A stretch of DNA of 64,000 nt from Paramacrobiotus metropolitanus (lineage: Eukaryota > Tardigrada > Eutardigrada > Parachela > Macrobiotidae): the NCBI RefSeq assembly GCF_019649055.1, contig NW_026570227.1, positions 1,116,001 through 1,180,000 of the forward strand, given 5' to 3'. Position 1 is the first letter of the stretch. Every line of letters begins with the position of its first letter. This document shows positions 26,657 through 39,103 of the stretch, in pieces. A model generated the notes under the pieces. That model made no database searches and was not told the origin of the DNA. It worked only from the letters and a program-made list of their open reading frames with translations. The position numbers and the translations under genes were made by a program.

Positions 26657-29529
26657 TTACTGTGTCTGACGCCGAAGTCGCTTGAAACGCTCGCGGCGAC
26701 GTTTGAATTCTTCACGCTGCGCTTCAAATTCATCGCTTGGACCACCCTGTGCCCGAACTTCCAAGTCCATTTCGCGCCACGCTCGAATTCCATCAGCCAT
26801 CTGACGCTCTCCTTCAGGTCCACTTGCAACAGTATCATACAGAATACTGGTCGAGAAGGCGGCCATATGGGCGGGAAAGGCTGGGTCCGTCACGCTTCGG
26901 CTCCACACAGCAGACAGTCTTCTGGTCCGTTCATCCATATTCTCCACGAAATGGGCCATACTATCGTTAACAGCTTCCCGGTCTACAGATATCATTACCA
27001 CACAAATCACACAACTGTTTAACACAATTAACCAAGCAACACTGCGGTGATACCTGTGTTGTTGTATCGCTCCGGGTCGATGGCGCTGTGATAAGAGGAA
27101 TCTGATGGTGGGTTGCTTCCAGAAACGCTTTCCAGGGAAAAATTCCCCGGCTGCCTGTGCGGTAGTTGTGGCGGCGGCTGCTGTTGTTCTCCGCGAGACA
27201 GAGCTGCCCGCATGACACTAACTCTTTCGCCTAGACGATTAATACTGTTGTCGAGTCGCAAATTCACATTTTCCCACTCCTGGTTAGGGTCAGCGGTGTT
27301 AATGCCGTCAAACCCGGTAACGTCTATAAGCGCTGTTTATGATTATCAACTAAAAAGACACGCAACACAAAAGCACGGCTGGCGTGCCACATGCACGCAT
27401 ACTTACCGTCATTTGGACAAGGTGGATGATGAGGCGAAGCTGTTGTTGCAGCGGATCCTGGCGGCCAGGGACCTCTTAGATTAGCGTTAGAGTTATGGAA
27501 TCCCAAGAATGTTGATGGGCGCGATGAGCGCGGTGGTTGGCGGCCGTTGCCAGGGCCACCAAAGGGATGTGGCGGAGCGGATGGAGTTCTGGGAATTCGA
27601 ACCGCAAAAAGATCGACAGTCCTGTGTGCGTGCAGCCGTGCCATGCAGCGCTGAAATAAATTGTAGCGTGATGCCGCGCATCCCAGGATAGCCAGGACGA
27701 GCAGGACAATTCCCACAGCGATCCCGATTATTCCGCTAGTATCCAGAAGTGGTGCACTGCTGCTGCTGCTGTGGCTGGCTTTGTTGTTGTTGTAGTTGTT
27801 GTCGTCGTCATCGTTGTCGTTGCCACTGCTACTACCTAAAAAGCACGGTGGACATGGTTGACATGGCTGTAGCTGCAGAGTCGGGTGAACGACCTCCTCC
27901 TCAAGAAGGTAAGAGTGGTTAGACATGTTGTTATCTGTTCCGGATATGTTTACATCGCTGCCGTCAATACTGATCAAGATTAATACATCTGCTACGCTTG
28001 AATTGTCTCCCGTTTGGTTCACCGTCGCCAATGTCGACGCGAGTGCCGCGGGTGTCGTCGTCGATGACGACGACGACGACTCAGCAACGTATTTGATAAC
28101 AGAGACGGAATTGGTGCTGATGGTGGTGGTGGTGGTGATGGCCGCTGATAACTTGTGGTCAAATACAGCAGCGGTAGCGGTGGTGAAAATATCGGGTATG
28201 TAGCTTCTCGTTGAAGTTATATTGTTTTCCGAGGAAAACGGGGGGATAGATGAACGATCGTTTCCATAATCCTTCCGATCAGCGCCACCAACTCCCCCGC
28301 TACTATCCCCTTCATCCATAAAGGTTTCAGTAACTTGGGTATGAACCGTGGTGCTGTCGTCGGGAAACTGTTTATCACCTGATATGTGGTAGCAGCAGGC
28401 GCGCTAGTGCTGCTGCTGGTGTCCATTCATTTTCTATTTCCGTGGACAATGGGACGGAGGAAGGGTGGATATTATTTATTTCAAAACGAATGTCTGCAGG
28501 TGGAGACAACAGCATAGATAAAGTTGACGATAAATTCGAAATTTTTATGGTGGTGGGATCTATCACGGCCGTAGCAGCATCGGTCAAGACAGGAGAAACA
28601 ACGTATGCGCTATCATCACTCGACGTAAATGCCGATTCTGTCGTGGTGGTGGTGGTGGTGCTGCTGCTGCTGCTACTGCTGCTGCTACTGCTTTTGCTCT
28701 CTTGCCTAACCGTAATTAATAAAGGGGCAGGTGATGTAATCGTCGCTTGCACAATTTTTGTGCTTGCCGCAGGCGCCACCGCCCCGGCCGTTGTTGTAGT
28801 TATAGCGGCAGCTACATACATACAACAAGAACTATCCGAACCTTCTATCGAAAATAATGTTTGACTGAATCTTTACTTACCAGCATGGGTGGTAGTGAAG
28901 ACTTTGGGCGGATATGGCAAAGGCCAGGGTGTTGGAAACCCGGTTGGTGTAGGGCGGCTGGACCACGGACAGCACGGGGCATACGCGCAGCCGTTACGCT
29001 TGTCTACGGATGGATATACATTTTCTGCGTGAAACTTATTTCGATGGGAAACGATTCTGAGTCAAGAAAACTATTTACAGAAACTTTTTATTGGTAATTA
29101 ACCTTTTCCGCATCGGGGAGCGATGATCTTCAGACCCAGTTTCTCCAGGCACTCCAATTCACGACATTGATAACCGTCAAAAATTGTGTTGACCAGGAAG
29201 ATCAGTTGCAAATCCGGGAAATTATGGGTAGGCCGCCAATTTGGAAGAACATTCACATCCGATCCTGTCATGTCCAACATCTTCACACCTCTCACAATTA
29301 CATGAGGCTGATTATCCAACGGCCAGGTCATCGAGCTGCTGCTTGAGCACTGCCAGATTGTAGGCTTACAAGTGCAGAAGTATGGACAAGCGGCGGCGGC
29401 GGCGGTGTTGGTAGCGACGATGGGATAGTACTGTCCGTAAGCAACGCTGCATACAGTAATTACACCCATTACAGCCCCGGCAATAATAAGGTTAAAAACC
29501 ACTGCCATTGTTATGCACGGTAAACACAC
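26657..29529 (-). CDS. Single-pass membrane protein with Ser/Thr-rich ectodomain, multi-exon host gene
   Basis: Read right to left. An exon at 29529-29098 gives a hydrophobic signal segment (MAVVFNLIIAGAVMGVITVC) and a Cys-containing domain with an LRR-like hint (CPYFCTCKPT). An exon near 29000-28879 ends at GTAAGT. Exon 28821 to about 28380 is Ser/Thr-rich. An exon of about 28319-27370 contains more Ser/Thr, then a transmembrane helix (IIGIAVGIVLLVLAILGC), then a Pro-rich tail ending at GTAAGT. Exons at about 27300-27052 and 26990-26657 give a charged, helical cytoplasmic end. The layout is that of a mucin-like type I membrane protein. Some exon borders are approximate, and the donor after the first exon (GTTAAT) is weak. 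I know no specific family. Function unknown; a surface receptor or matrix-contact role is possible. Confidence 0.6.
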
Positions 29530-31012
29530 AGGTCAATTAGAATGAATACAGTTATTATAGTTATGTCACATAAGAGCTGTTAACAAATTTTCTAGCCTGG
29601 CAAAACATCATTCCAAATGCAAATGACTCAACTGAATGCGCAAATAATCAACTGATGGTTGAGTTAGTTTTCAACATCGCGACTTACCTCATTTTTCCTC
29701 TCATTCTCTGGGCCGACGGTTTTTGAAAGAGAAAAAATTACCAGGAGATAAGACTATGATGCCATTACAGCTAAAATTCTCTCTGCTGTAAGACACTGTT
29801 TACGCTTCATTACGCTGATAAGAGCCATGAGAACTTGAGCTAGATGGCCATTTTTTCCTCCACATGCAGTTTTTTTTATCAGTCTACCACTGAAGACATG
29901 AAAATGAGCACACTGAATAAATAAGCAGCGGCCAGCAATACAGCTGTGACTTTGCACACGGCTTGCATTCTTTCTTTCTATCTTCCATAAGCCTGCGTGT
30001 ACAAGCAGCAGGGAATAAGTAGACGTTTGCAGCGCACAGCAGCGAGAGTAGCCAGTACGTACTGAGTCCCACTTCTTTGAGGCTGCAGAGATGAGACAAC
30101 TAAGTACAGTACAGTACTTATGACCGCTATATGTACCGCACAGCCTGACCACCCGCGGGCTGGCTGACGCCTGCTTCGCAGGTAGCGACCTACGTCACTT
30201 TGGCCCATGGGTGGTTGGTTGCCGGCCTTATTAATATTTAAAATATTAATTTGGTCAGACGTTTATTTTAATTTTGTAAATAATAATTTATTATTTATTT
30301 TAATTTATTATTTAATTCCAGGGGCAGTTGGGGGTTGCTGCTTCTGGGGGGCAGTGGATCAGGGGTGGCGCCCAATGGCGCCAGAATGATCACTTATCAT
30401 CAGGTATCGGTACTACTACCGTAATATGTCTGCCATTTCTGGATAATTATAGTTACTGAGTTTTGACCGGGGGCTCGTGAACCGTTAGTTCTTTTCAGTA
30501 GTTAGCTGCAACGTGAAATATCTCATGGAGCGTCACTGCAGTTTGCTCGCGAAAAAAGAGTTTGTGGTGAACTACTGATTGATTGCGTATTATTTGGTTA
30601 TTTCCATCAATTTCCATGCGTTAGCTTGCAATAGTGAGAAACCAGCAACAGAAAGGCAATACGCAATCACTTGCCTCTGCATCCAGCTCGAGCAACGGGC
30701 AACGCATCTGCCGTACTCATACACACCGTATTTCGCAGCCAGTGGTTAACTCGCTCCGAATGTACCCAGACGAGTTAAGTTCGGTTTACTGAATGAGCAG
30801 ACAAACTCTCGAGGCACCCATAAGTCTGATCGCCATATATGAACACTGAAAACATGAGCATAACAGAACACAGAAACACCATAACGTTTAGGAGCACTAC
30901 GGATAGTAAAGAATCATTTCGGTTTATTAATTACTTGGGAATTATTGCAAATTATTTTCGGCTGCAAATAAACACAAACCAAAAACACCACAGCCCAAAC
31001 CGTTTCCCCCCA
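29530..31012. other. Intergenic region, nothing recognised
   Basis: Nearly 1.5 kb between two minus-strand genes. It holds AT-rich runs (30230-30320), scattered short frames without codon-like character, and a possible promoter region for the membrane gene just right of 29530. No repeat with another part of the window was seen. Confidence 0.5.
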
Positions 31013-34000
31013 TTACTGATCGCGCCCCCCAGCAGAATCGGGCAGTGCGCGAGAGGAACCGTATCGGTCACACTGTATCATTGTACCCGCAACCAACTGC
31101 GCAAAGCCACACAGCTCTCGCAGCGATTCATCGCGGCGCACATCGTGATAAACGTCATCTTCATGGGGCCAGACGCGTTGGGCAAACGCCTCTCCCTCCT
31201 GCCATCCCACCCCACAGTGCACCCCCCGGAAACACATCCAGAACATGCGCTCCGGAAAACACGCGTCTCCTTCTTTGCGCATTTTTTTGGACATATCCCA
31301 CACGTGCAGCTCTTGATGGCGCTCGCCGATTCTCTCCATTCCCGGCCAACGGCCCAGGAAGCCTTTGATGATCAGCACCACCTTGGGATCGCAGCCCGCC
31401 GTCACGACGGCCCCGTAATCCAGCTCTATGTCGAAGAACTCCCCCAGTCCCTCCACCACGGCGTAGCCGGCCCATTCCGGAAACAGAACACGCAGCACCT
31501 TCATGTACTCCACCAACCAGTCGTAGTCGAAAAACGGACCGTCAACAGCGTACTGGTCCAGGATAGCGCGTGTGTTCGCTAGCAGCGACTTCACGTTTAA
31601 CGTCTCCAAGTACTCCCGGTGTCTACGAAATATTTATTAAATGGTTCTATTTCAACGAAGAGGATCCCGTTTATATTTTCAAAGAAATCACAATATACTT
31701 CTGTAGAAATTATATTCTTAAAGAAATGCCGCGCCCCATGTTTTATTGGATATTTCTTTCGTGTTTTCGCCCCATCTTTTCGTATTTCCTGGATATTTAT
31801 CAAACTCAGCTTCTATTAACACAGAAGCCGAATGCAGTGTCAGGCTTTTAAGGTTAACAAAATTAAGCTTCGGTCTCGCAGGAAACGATGGCAATTAATA
31901 AGCAAAAAACTTTCACTCATGAAACAGATGTCATAAATTATACAGATCAATCTAAACTGCATAAAAATCGTCATAATGCCATCGATTCTTCTATTTAAAG
32001 TTGCCATAAAAAAAAACTGAAATTAAAAAACCTCGAGACCAGATGCAGAAGCGTTGGCGATCGGCAAAAAACTCGAGGATCTCATCAAATGGGCAGTGCC
32101 CGTTGCGGTTGAACCGTGCCCAATTTATGGTAACGTATATGCTCAGTAACCAAAATATGGGGAAAATCGAAGAGAATAGACGAAGTGGAAAGTGGGAACT
32201 TACTTCTCGTGCATCGTCTTGTTATTAATGCCTCCCAGCATCCGGTGCGTGCTAACCTGTAAAAGGAGAGTCATTAGACGATCCAACACCGCACTTGAAC
32301 CACCAATAACGGTGAAGATCGCGGGTAAAAATTTAAAATTAGCTCGCTGTCTGATGTGTGGAAAAAATTAAAAAAACAGCATGATATTATTGAAGTCGTA
32401 TTTTCACTTAAAGCGTACTTCTATGAAAGATGCGAAGCGCTCAGACACAAGTAATTTTAATTTACAAACCGCTGCTTACGGCTAGTCAAGCACGGTATTT
32501 TGCTGACCATAACCATAACCCGGCATGCAGTAGCAAAATTATTCCGCTGTTTCAAAATTATCAGCAAATTTTTTTTACATTTGTATTTTAGAGAAGATTT
32601 TATTATAGCTAATTACACTTTGCTTCGTTTTTTTAATTACAGTTTTTTTTAATTACTAGGTTGCTCGTGAATTTTTACAGAAGCGATGCAGTAAAAAAAT
32701 ATGTCTGGAACTGACTAAAAATAATATTAATAGAAAGAATATATAAATAATATAACTAACGGGCCACAAAAAACAAATTACTTTAATGGTAAATCGATTT
32801 TTATTTAACAATTATTTTTACTTTATAGAAACATGAGACTGTTGTGCCAATCTACGAGTAAAATAAAGCCCACACACGATAACACAAAAATTATTCAGAC
32901 CATAAATAATAATTAAAATAAATACGATAAATGCTAAAATTTTTAGAAATGTTATACTATGTTAAAAAAATGTTATGTTAAAATTTAAAAAATACTGCGC
33001 TTCGACCAAGACCTGTGCATAGCAGCCTGGAATTTCATCTTATCACTTCCCATAACGGCCAGTTAATCAATTTGGGATCTAATTCCATTTCCACTTCACG
33101 AAAACACTCAAAGCGAAAAATAAAATAAACGGAATTCAAGGACTTCCGGCGCTTAAAGCAATTGCAGTATTAATCCCGTAAGCTATTGAAAACGCCCTTT
33201 TTCGTTCTGTTTCACCAAACGATGTTTTTTCTGCCTTCCTCCTTTTAATAATAATATTACTAAATCAAACAAATTATTATTAAATTTCGAAAAATTATTA
33301 TTAATTAATAAAAAATAAATTTAGAAAAAAACACAAATATGCTGTCTGAAAGCCGACTGCGGAAAACCATTGAAGATAACTTATCGGCCTTCCCTGATGA
33401 CTGATCTGTCTTCACGACAAACACACGTACGAGTAAATTGAGTGTTAATGGTTAATGCTGGCTGCCCACTACAAGTGATTCACGGTGCACATTTCACAAG
33501 AAGGTGCGATCGGTCACACGCGCTTTACCCGTCCAGTTATCTGGCCGATCAAACACCATTTATTATTAATTTATTACTGTATCATTATAGCCAGATCCAA
33601 GCTAATAAAATATCTCACCAAGCTAATAAAAAAGTTTTTGCGTAATTTAGAAAATTTCTTATTTTTTTGGCGTGATTTATAAAATCAACGTTACGTACTC
33701 CACCATACAATCTTAAAGCCAGATCACGTTAAAATTCTTTTTGATCACACACTGCTCCAGCGTGTTCGCAAAGCGGCACATGCGAACAGCAGAGGCTGAC
33801 TGCGCCCACTTAGCGGTCATGAGTAATTTCCAGAAAATTTGTCTTCAGCCAACAAAATACAGGGAAAAATCACGACTTACCAGGGAAAAATCCAGACCGT
33901 GGAATGCCGGAGCGAAGAGTGGTGCGGCATCCCGCACCGCAGCCGTTGTCCACAAATCCGCTAAATCCGGCAGAAATTTCTTGCCCAGCAAAAAAGCAAA

Positions 34001-35131
34001 GACGTCCGCGCGGTACACTTCACAGATATCCAGCAGCTGCTGTCCATTCGGCAGACTCTGCACCTTCTGCAGCACGTGTTGATTGGCACTCAGGAAGGCC
34101 GCCACGAGATCCTCGGCCACACTGCCAGCCTGCCAGCAATAATAATGTCGAATTATTAATAAACTATTTAATCAATGCATTTATTCAATCACAACTGAAC
34201 CTATTATTTTAGCTACGTATCTATTCATTACAACAATTTGTCATTCTATAAGTAAAACCCTTTTAATATTTAATTTCGTAAATTCGATCTGTCCTTCTCG
34301 TATTAGTTAAAAAGGATTTTTACGTTTATTTATTTCATTTTTAAAATAATAAAAAATACTACAATACTGTAATATCTTTTATTATTATTAATAAATTGTA
34401 AAAAAATTCCAGTGGTAATAATAATTTCAAGCTGACAACTGTTCCTTCTCGTGTTGATGAAAAGGGATTTTTATGATTATTTCTTTCCGTCTTTGTAGAC
34501 GGCTAGGCACAGCCACGTGTAGTCATAATAATTTTTACGAAAGCCGTTAATTCATAATTATGGAATTGCAATTTATATGCCGTTATCAGTACTTCGCAAG
34601 TGATAATATTCTTCTAAAATAAAAACTGCCTTTAAACCGGTTATAAAATTACAGTTTCTCTTATACCTATAGATAAACCAAAACAACGCAAGCAGAATTT
34701 ATTATTTTCCTAAATATTGTACTGCAGTCAATATTTATGAAAAATATGCAATATCCAGACTAAATAAGTGAGTATTTCCATAAAGAATTATACAAGTAGT
34801 TCATAAATAATATTATAAATGACTGGTTCACAGTGACACATAAAAGCAACACTGCAACAGTGATACTCAGACCTGATGTCCATAAAGGATCGATCAGTCA
34901 GTCTGCTATAATCGTATAACGACGTAATAACGTTTGGAATACCTGCAGAACCGCGATTCCACCCGAGAAACGTCGAGTCACAGCGTTATCTGGCCGTTGC
35001 ACCGACGCCACGTTGCCCAGAGAACTACGGCCAGCATCATGGCGACGCGAGGGAACCTTCGTGTCGGATAACGACAGTTGTCCAAACTGTTTCTCGCTTA
35101 ACTCCTGGCTGGGTCTTCGCGCGAGCGACAT
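31013..35131 (-). CDS. Spliced host gene of unknown function
   Basis: Likely exons: 35131-34943 (ATG, then a polar segment with SLARRPSQELSEKQF, ending at a GTATTC donor), about 34130-33881 (helical, VAAFLSANQHVLQKVQ, ending at GTAAGT), 32255-32205 (17 codons with a TTTTACAG acceptor and GTAAGT donor), and 31628-31013 (last exon with a TTTCGTAG acceptor and stop at 31013). The last exon is a compact, Trp/Cys-rich globular domain (FPEWAGYAVVEGLGEFFDIE; RMFWMCFRGVHCGVGW). I do not recognise it. Additional small exons may lie in the 2-kb AT-rich introns, so the full protein is incomplete here. Nothing in the neighbourhood suggests a role. Confidence 0.55.
32256..33880. other. AT-rich intron sequence
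   Basis: 1.6 kb of strongly AT-rich DNA inside the preceding gene, with no reading frame I trust. A similar AT-rich stretch occupies 34131-34942. Confidence 0.5.
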
Positions 35132-36384
35132 GGCGCCGTTCACTGCAATACACACGGATAGCTCACACACTGTTCAGTGTTCAGCTTCGATCTTCAGACA
35201 AACACTTATCAAACTCAATTCCCACTTACTATCTTACAGAACATTAAATAATCAAGCTATTCACAATGATAGGATTTCGTCGACAGGAGACAAATAAAAA
35301 TTATATGTATTTCCCTAGAAGACAACAATAACATGTCACAACACGCAGAACTGGAGAGCGGAAAATACAAAAGTGACAAAACTGCATGTTACAACGGCTG
35401 ACAGACGAATTTTCATTCCAGCTGGCCCCACAGTGCGGTTGGGCTATATCCTACGGTCGTAGCGCAGTATAAAATACTCACGTAGGCGCATCCTGCGGTG
35501 TACGGGGCAACCCCCGCAGGTTCGGTATTCGAGCGTGTTTTCTTCAGTTTTCACTCTTTCCGTCGTCGATTAATTACTCGTACTTGATTGAACGGATATG
35601 TACTTCAGCTTCGAAAAATAAAAAAATTCGAAAAATTCTAAAATTAGAAACGAAAACTTTGCAACTCGTAGAGTAGGCTTCCGAAGAAACCTGACTGTAA
35701 ATTGTAATGATATGTAATCTATTCACGCTGCCAGCGTTTGCCGCAGACTTTGGAAATGCAAACTACAGTAAGCGTAATTTGTTATCTAAATTCTAAACAT
35801 CTTTTGTTTTGAAACCTTTTACTCGGAAACATTCTATTTATAGTAATAACATTTTTTTCTGCTAGGTTTTTATTAAACTGCGAAGTTTAAAGGGTATACC
35901 ATACCTGTAGGCTGCGCGTGCTTTAAATTAAAGTTAAATTAATTAAAGTTAAATTAATTAATTCGCCGCATGTTTTAAATTAACTAAAATGCGATTGAAT
36001 AAAAAAATGAAATACAGTACCGTCAGTACGTAATTAAAAGTCAATATTTGGAAAATTTTAACTTCCAGGCAGCGTCACGCACTGAACTAAAAATTTATTA
36101 TTATTTCAACATTTCGACCGGCTATTGCCTGCATTTGGCATGGATAGTGCTCGTCAGATAGAAATATTGATATCGTATAAACATAGTCGTTGTAAAAGCA
36201 AAGAATTAAACAAACCATCGCAGAAATAAATAATTTATCATTGCCACAAACGTAAATAGTAATAATAGCTGTTTTCTAAGCGCCAGCGTCGCGCTTAATG
36301 TGCATCATGTACCTTTATGTATTAATGTGCATTAAGTACCTTTACGCAGGAAATTAATCACCCGGCTGGCCGACTTGTACATGA
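35132..36384. other. Intergenic region, AT-rich
   Basis: About 1.25 kb between the unknown gene and the retrotransposon. It has direct short repeats such as AAATTAAAGTTAAATTAATT near 35925-35960. No gene is seen. Confidence 0.45.
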
Positions 36385-36389
36385 CTTCC

Positions 36390-36549
36390 TGTGAAGTATC
36401 TAATAATACTTTATTAGATGTGTACAGTAGGACGACTGATGATAGACTAAATATAAAAGTAGGAAAACATACAAACATTCTCTCAGAGATACTGGAACGT
36501 TGCTAGGCTCATATAATGTACTACAGTACTTTATAGTACATACACTACA
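36390..36549 (-). repeat. LTR (3' LTR in element orientation)
   Basis: 160 bp, beginning TGTGAAG and ending ACTACA on the plus strand. I saw no difference from the copy at 41061-41220. A purine tract (GTGGGGGAG on the minus strand, plus-strand 36550-36558) lies just inside it, as expected for plus-strand priming. Confidence 0.93.
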
Positions 36550-36605
36550 CTCCCCCACAATAAGATAAAACACACGGGCAATGAAAACAGGAATAAATAT
36601 TAATT

Positions 36606-39101
36606 TTAAATCGGCGGAAATTCTACGAAAATCTTTTTCGTCACGTAGTCTTTGAGGAGGTAATCCGGCATCTTCCTTGTCCGATCGCTTCGGCGGAGTT
36701 CTGCTTCCGGAATCGGGGCCTTCGGAACTTTCGGTGGCTTTGCAGCAGCCTTCTCCGATGGCTTCTTCGGAGGCTTCGTTTCGGCCGTGGGAACCATGAC
36801 TTCCGCCTTCACTGGGGGTGGCGGTCCACGGTCTGGACCTGCAATAACAACAGGGGGCACAGGCTGCGGTGCAGCCTGCATACTTACCTGCTCAGATTTC
36901 GGCGCCGCAACATCGCGTCGCGCCTCAAGCGCAGCCTCCAGGCGTCGCGCTTCTTCAACTGGTGCCGCGGGTTCACGTCGCACCTCTGGCGCCGCAACCA
37001 TGCGTCGCGCCTCTGGCGCCGCAACCATGCGTCGCGCCTCTGACGCCTTACGCTCACGCTGCGTCGCAACCTCTACCGGTGGTAGCATCGGGACGGGCTT
37101 TGGTGTTCTCTGTGCACTCGCCGCCATCTGCGACTCTGCGTGCTCTTCGGCGGTCAACCAACGGCGTGGTAGCATCTGGTTAGCATGTCTTCGCCACACT
37201 TGACCGTTCACTTTAACTTCCCACATCGTTTTACCGATGGGTTTTACCAGCTGCCCTGCAGCCCACTTATCAGCACTGTTCAACCGGAAATCCTTTACTT
37301 GGACTAGTTGTCCTGTTATGAACGCTCGCGCTTTCGTGCGCTTATCAAAATTGCGCTTCTGCCTGCCTCGGGCTTTCTCGTGCACCTGCGCTACAGGATG
37401 AACCAGGTCTAAGATAGTCCTGACCTTTCGATTTAGAAACAACTCGCACGGAGCTTTTCCAGTAGTACCATTTGGTACAGTACGAAAACGACTAAGGAAC
37501 TCCCGTAACGCATCAGCAAACGTTTTTCCGGACTGCATGCCTTTTTCTATGCCCTTCTTTACTACATCAACGTAGCGCTCGGCTTGCCCATTGGACTGCG
37601 GGTGTCCCGGGGCTATAGTCATATGTTTAATCCCTCTTTCAGTACAAAACTGCTGAAACTGTTCCGACGTAAACTGACGTCCATTATCACTGACGATATC
37701 AGTACACAGTCCATATCGCGCAAACAGACTTTCCATAATGAAAATCACGTTACTGGTATCGGCTTTCTTGACCTCAAACGCTTCTAGCCACTTCGAGAAT
37801 GCGTCAACAATTACGAGTATCATTCGACCCTTGAACGGTCCGGCAAAATCTATGTGCAACCGATGCCACGGGCCCTGTGGGACCGGCCACTGTTGTAACG
37901 GTACCTTTCTGGGATCTTTCGCTAACATCGAACAAATCTCACATTCCCCGGCTACTTTCTCTACCGCTTCGTCAATACCAGGCCACCAAACGTGGCTTCT
38001 CGCTTCCGCTTTCATCTTCACTACGCCTGTATGCGTACTGTGTAAGTACTTCAGTATCTGTGCACGCAACGAACTGGGGATAACTACTCGGTTATTCCAC
38101 AGTAAACAACCATCGCATATTGAATATGCGTTCTTCCGGCGACTGTACGCCACTAACTCTGTTGGAACCTTGTTTGGCCATCCATTCAAATGGAACTGTT
38201 TGACTCGGTCAATCTCACTGTCTTTCGCACTCGCTGCACGAATCACTTCAGCTGATACTGGCATACTGGATAGAATTTCACTTTCTATCAAATTGACCAC
38301 TTCTGTCTTGCCCAGATCTTCTTCGTCAAACAAATCTGATGACTTAATCGGCAGTCTACTGAGACCATCTGCCTGACCAAAATCTGACGTTCTACGGTAC
38401 TCGATTCGGAACGTGTAACCCATGAGCACAATGGCCCACCGCTGCAACCTGTTTGCAGTAACTACTGGCACACCTTTCTTGCTTCCGAACACCGTAACCA
38501 GCGGCTTATGGTCAGTTAACAAGATGAACTCTCGACCGTACAGATACTGGTGAAACCGTTTTACACCAAAGACTAAACCGAGTGCCTCCTTCTCAATTTG
38601 ACCGTAATTCTGCTCAGCTGATGTCAGCGTCTTCGATATGTGCGCTATCGGCTTATCACTACCGTCAGGCATCCTGTGGCTCAACACTGCACCTATACCA
38701 TACTTCGATGCATCAGCTGCCAACACTAGCGGCAATTCAGGGTTGAAATGCACTAACTGAGTAGCTTTCGTCAAATCATCTTTTAGCGACAGGAATTCTT
38801 TCTGACAACCTGAATCCCATTTCCACTGCACTGACTGCTTGAGCAGCTTATAAAAGCAACTGCATCTGCTCGACAAATTTGGCAAAAACTTTGCATAATG
38901 ATTAATCATACCCAAGAACGAACGTAACTGTCCTACGTCCTGTGGTGCTGGCATTTCAACAACAGCTTTTGTTTTCTCACTCGAAATACGTCTGCCAGCT
39001 TTATCAATAATGAATCCCAAATATTCAACTGAATCAACCAGAAACTCACATTTCTCTTTCTTGACCGTTAAGCCAGCTTGCTCAAGTTTCTCCAGTACCA
39101 T
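36606..39101 (-). CDS. Retrotransposon pol, C-terminal part: RT thumb, RNase H, integrase
   Basis: Continues the RT domain after the frame change (VEYLGFIIDKAGRR), then RNase H (VLAADASKYGIGAVLSH; EKEALGLVFGVKRFHQYL). The integrase has a zinc-binding H..H..C..C region (HSTHTGVVKMKAEARSHVWW; CEICSML), a first Asp in HIDFAGPFKG, a second in VSDNGRQFTS and a Glu in GHPQSNGQAERYV. A C-terminal region follows with repeated Arg/Ala-rich units (EARRMVAAP, several copies near 36950-37040) and a Lys/Pro-rich tail. The whole is a typical Ty3/gypsy pol. The frame differs by one base from the upstream gag-pol part, which ends at 39104. It has no natural ATG start of its own function. Confidence 0.9.
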   Translation of the reverse strand: MVLEKLEQAGLTVKKEKCEFLVDSVEYLGFIIDKAGRRISSEKTKAVVEMPAPQDVGQLRSFLGMINHYAKFLPNLSSRCSCFYKLLKQSVQWKWDSGCQKEFLSLKDDLTKATQLVHFNPELPLVLAADASKYGIGAVLSHRMPDGSDKPIAHISKTLTSAEQNYGQIEKEALGLVFGVKRFHQYLYGREFILLTDHKPLVTVFGSKKGVPVVTANRLQRWAIVLMGYTFRIEYRRTSDFGQADGLSRLPIKSSDLFDEEDLGKTEVVNLIESEILSSMPVSAEVIRAASAKDSEIDRVKQFHLNGWPNKVPTELVAYSRRKNAYSICDGCLLWNNRVVIPSSLRAQILKYLHSTHTGVVKMKAEARSHVWWPGIDEAVEKVAGECEICSMLAKDPRKVPLQQWPVPQGPWHRLHIDFAGPFKGRMILVIVDAFSKWLEAFEVKKADTSNVIFIMESLFARYGLCTDIVSDNGRQFTSEQFQQFCTERGIKHMTIAPGHPQSNGQAERYVDVVKKGIEKGMQSGKTFADALREFLSRFRTVPNGTTGKAPCELFLNRKVRTILDLVHPVAQVHEKARGRQKRNFDKRTKARAFITGQLVQVKDFRLNSADKWAAGQLVKPIGKTMWEVKVNGQVWRRHANQMLPRRWLTAEEHAESQMAASAQRTPKPVPMLPPVEVATQRERKASEARRMVAAPEARRMVAAPEVRREPAAPVEEARRLEAALEARRDVAAPKSEQVSMQAAPQPVPPVVIAGPDRGPPPPVKAEVMVPTAETKPPKKPSEKAAAKPPKVPKAPIPEAELRRSDRTRKMPDYLLKDYVTKKIFVEFPPI

Positions 39102-39103
39102 GT

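Noticed and set aside
28640-28700. Poly-Leu/poly-Ser stretch that could look like a membrane segment on the plus strand
   Set aside because: Trinucleotide repeat; the minus strand reads as the Ser/Thr-rich ectodomain of the membrane protein gene.
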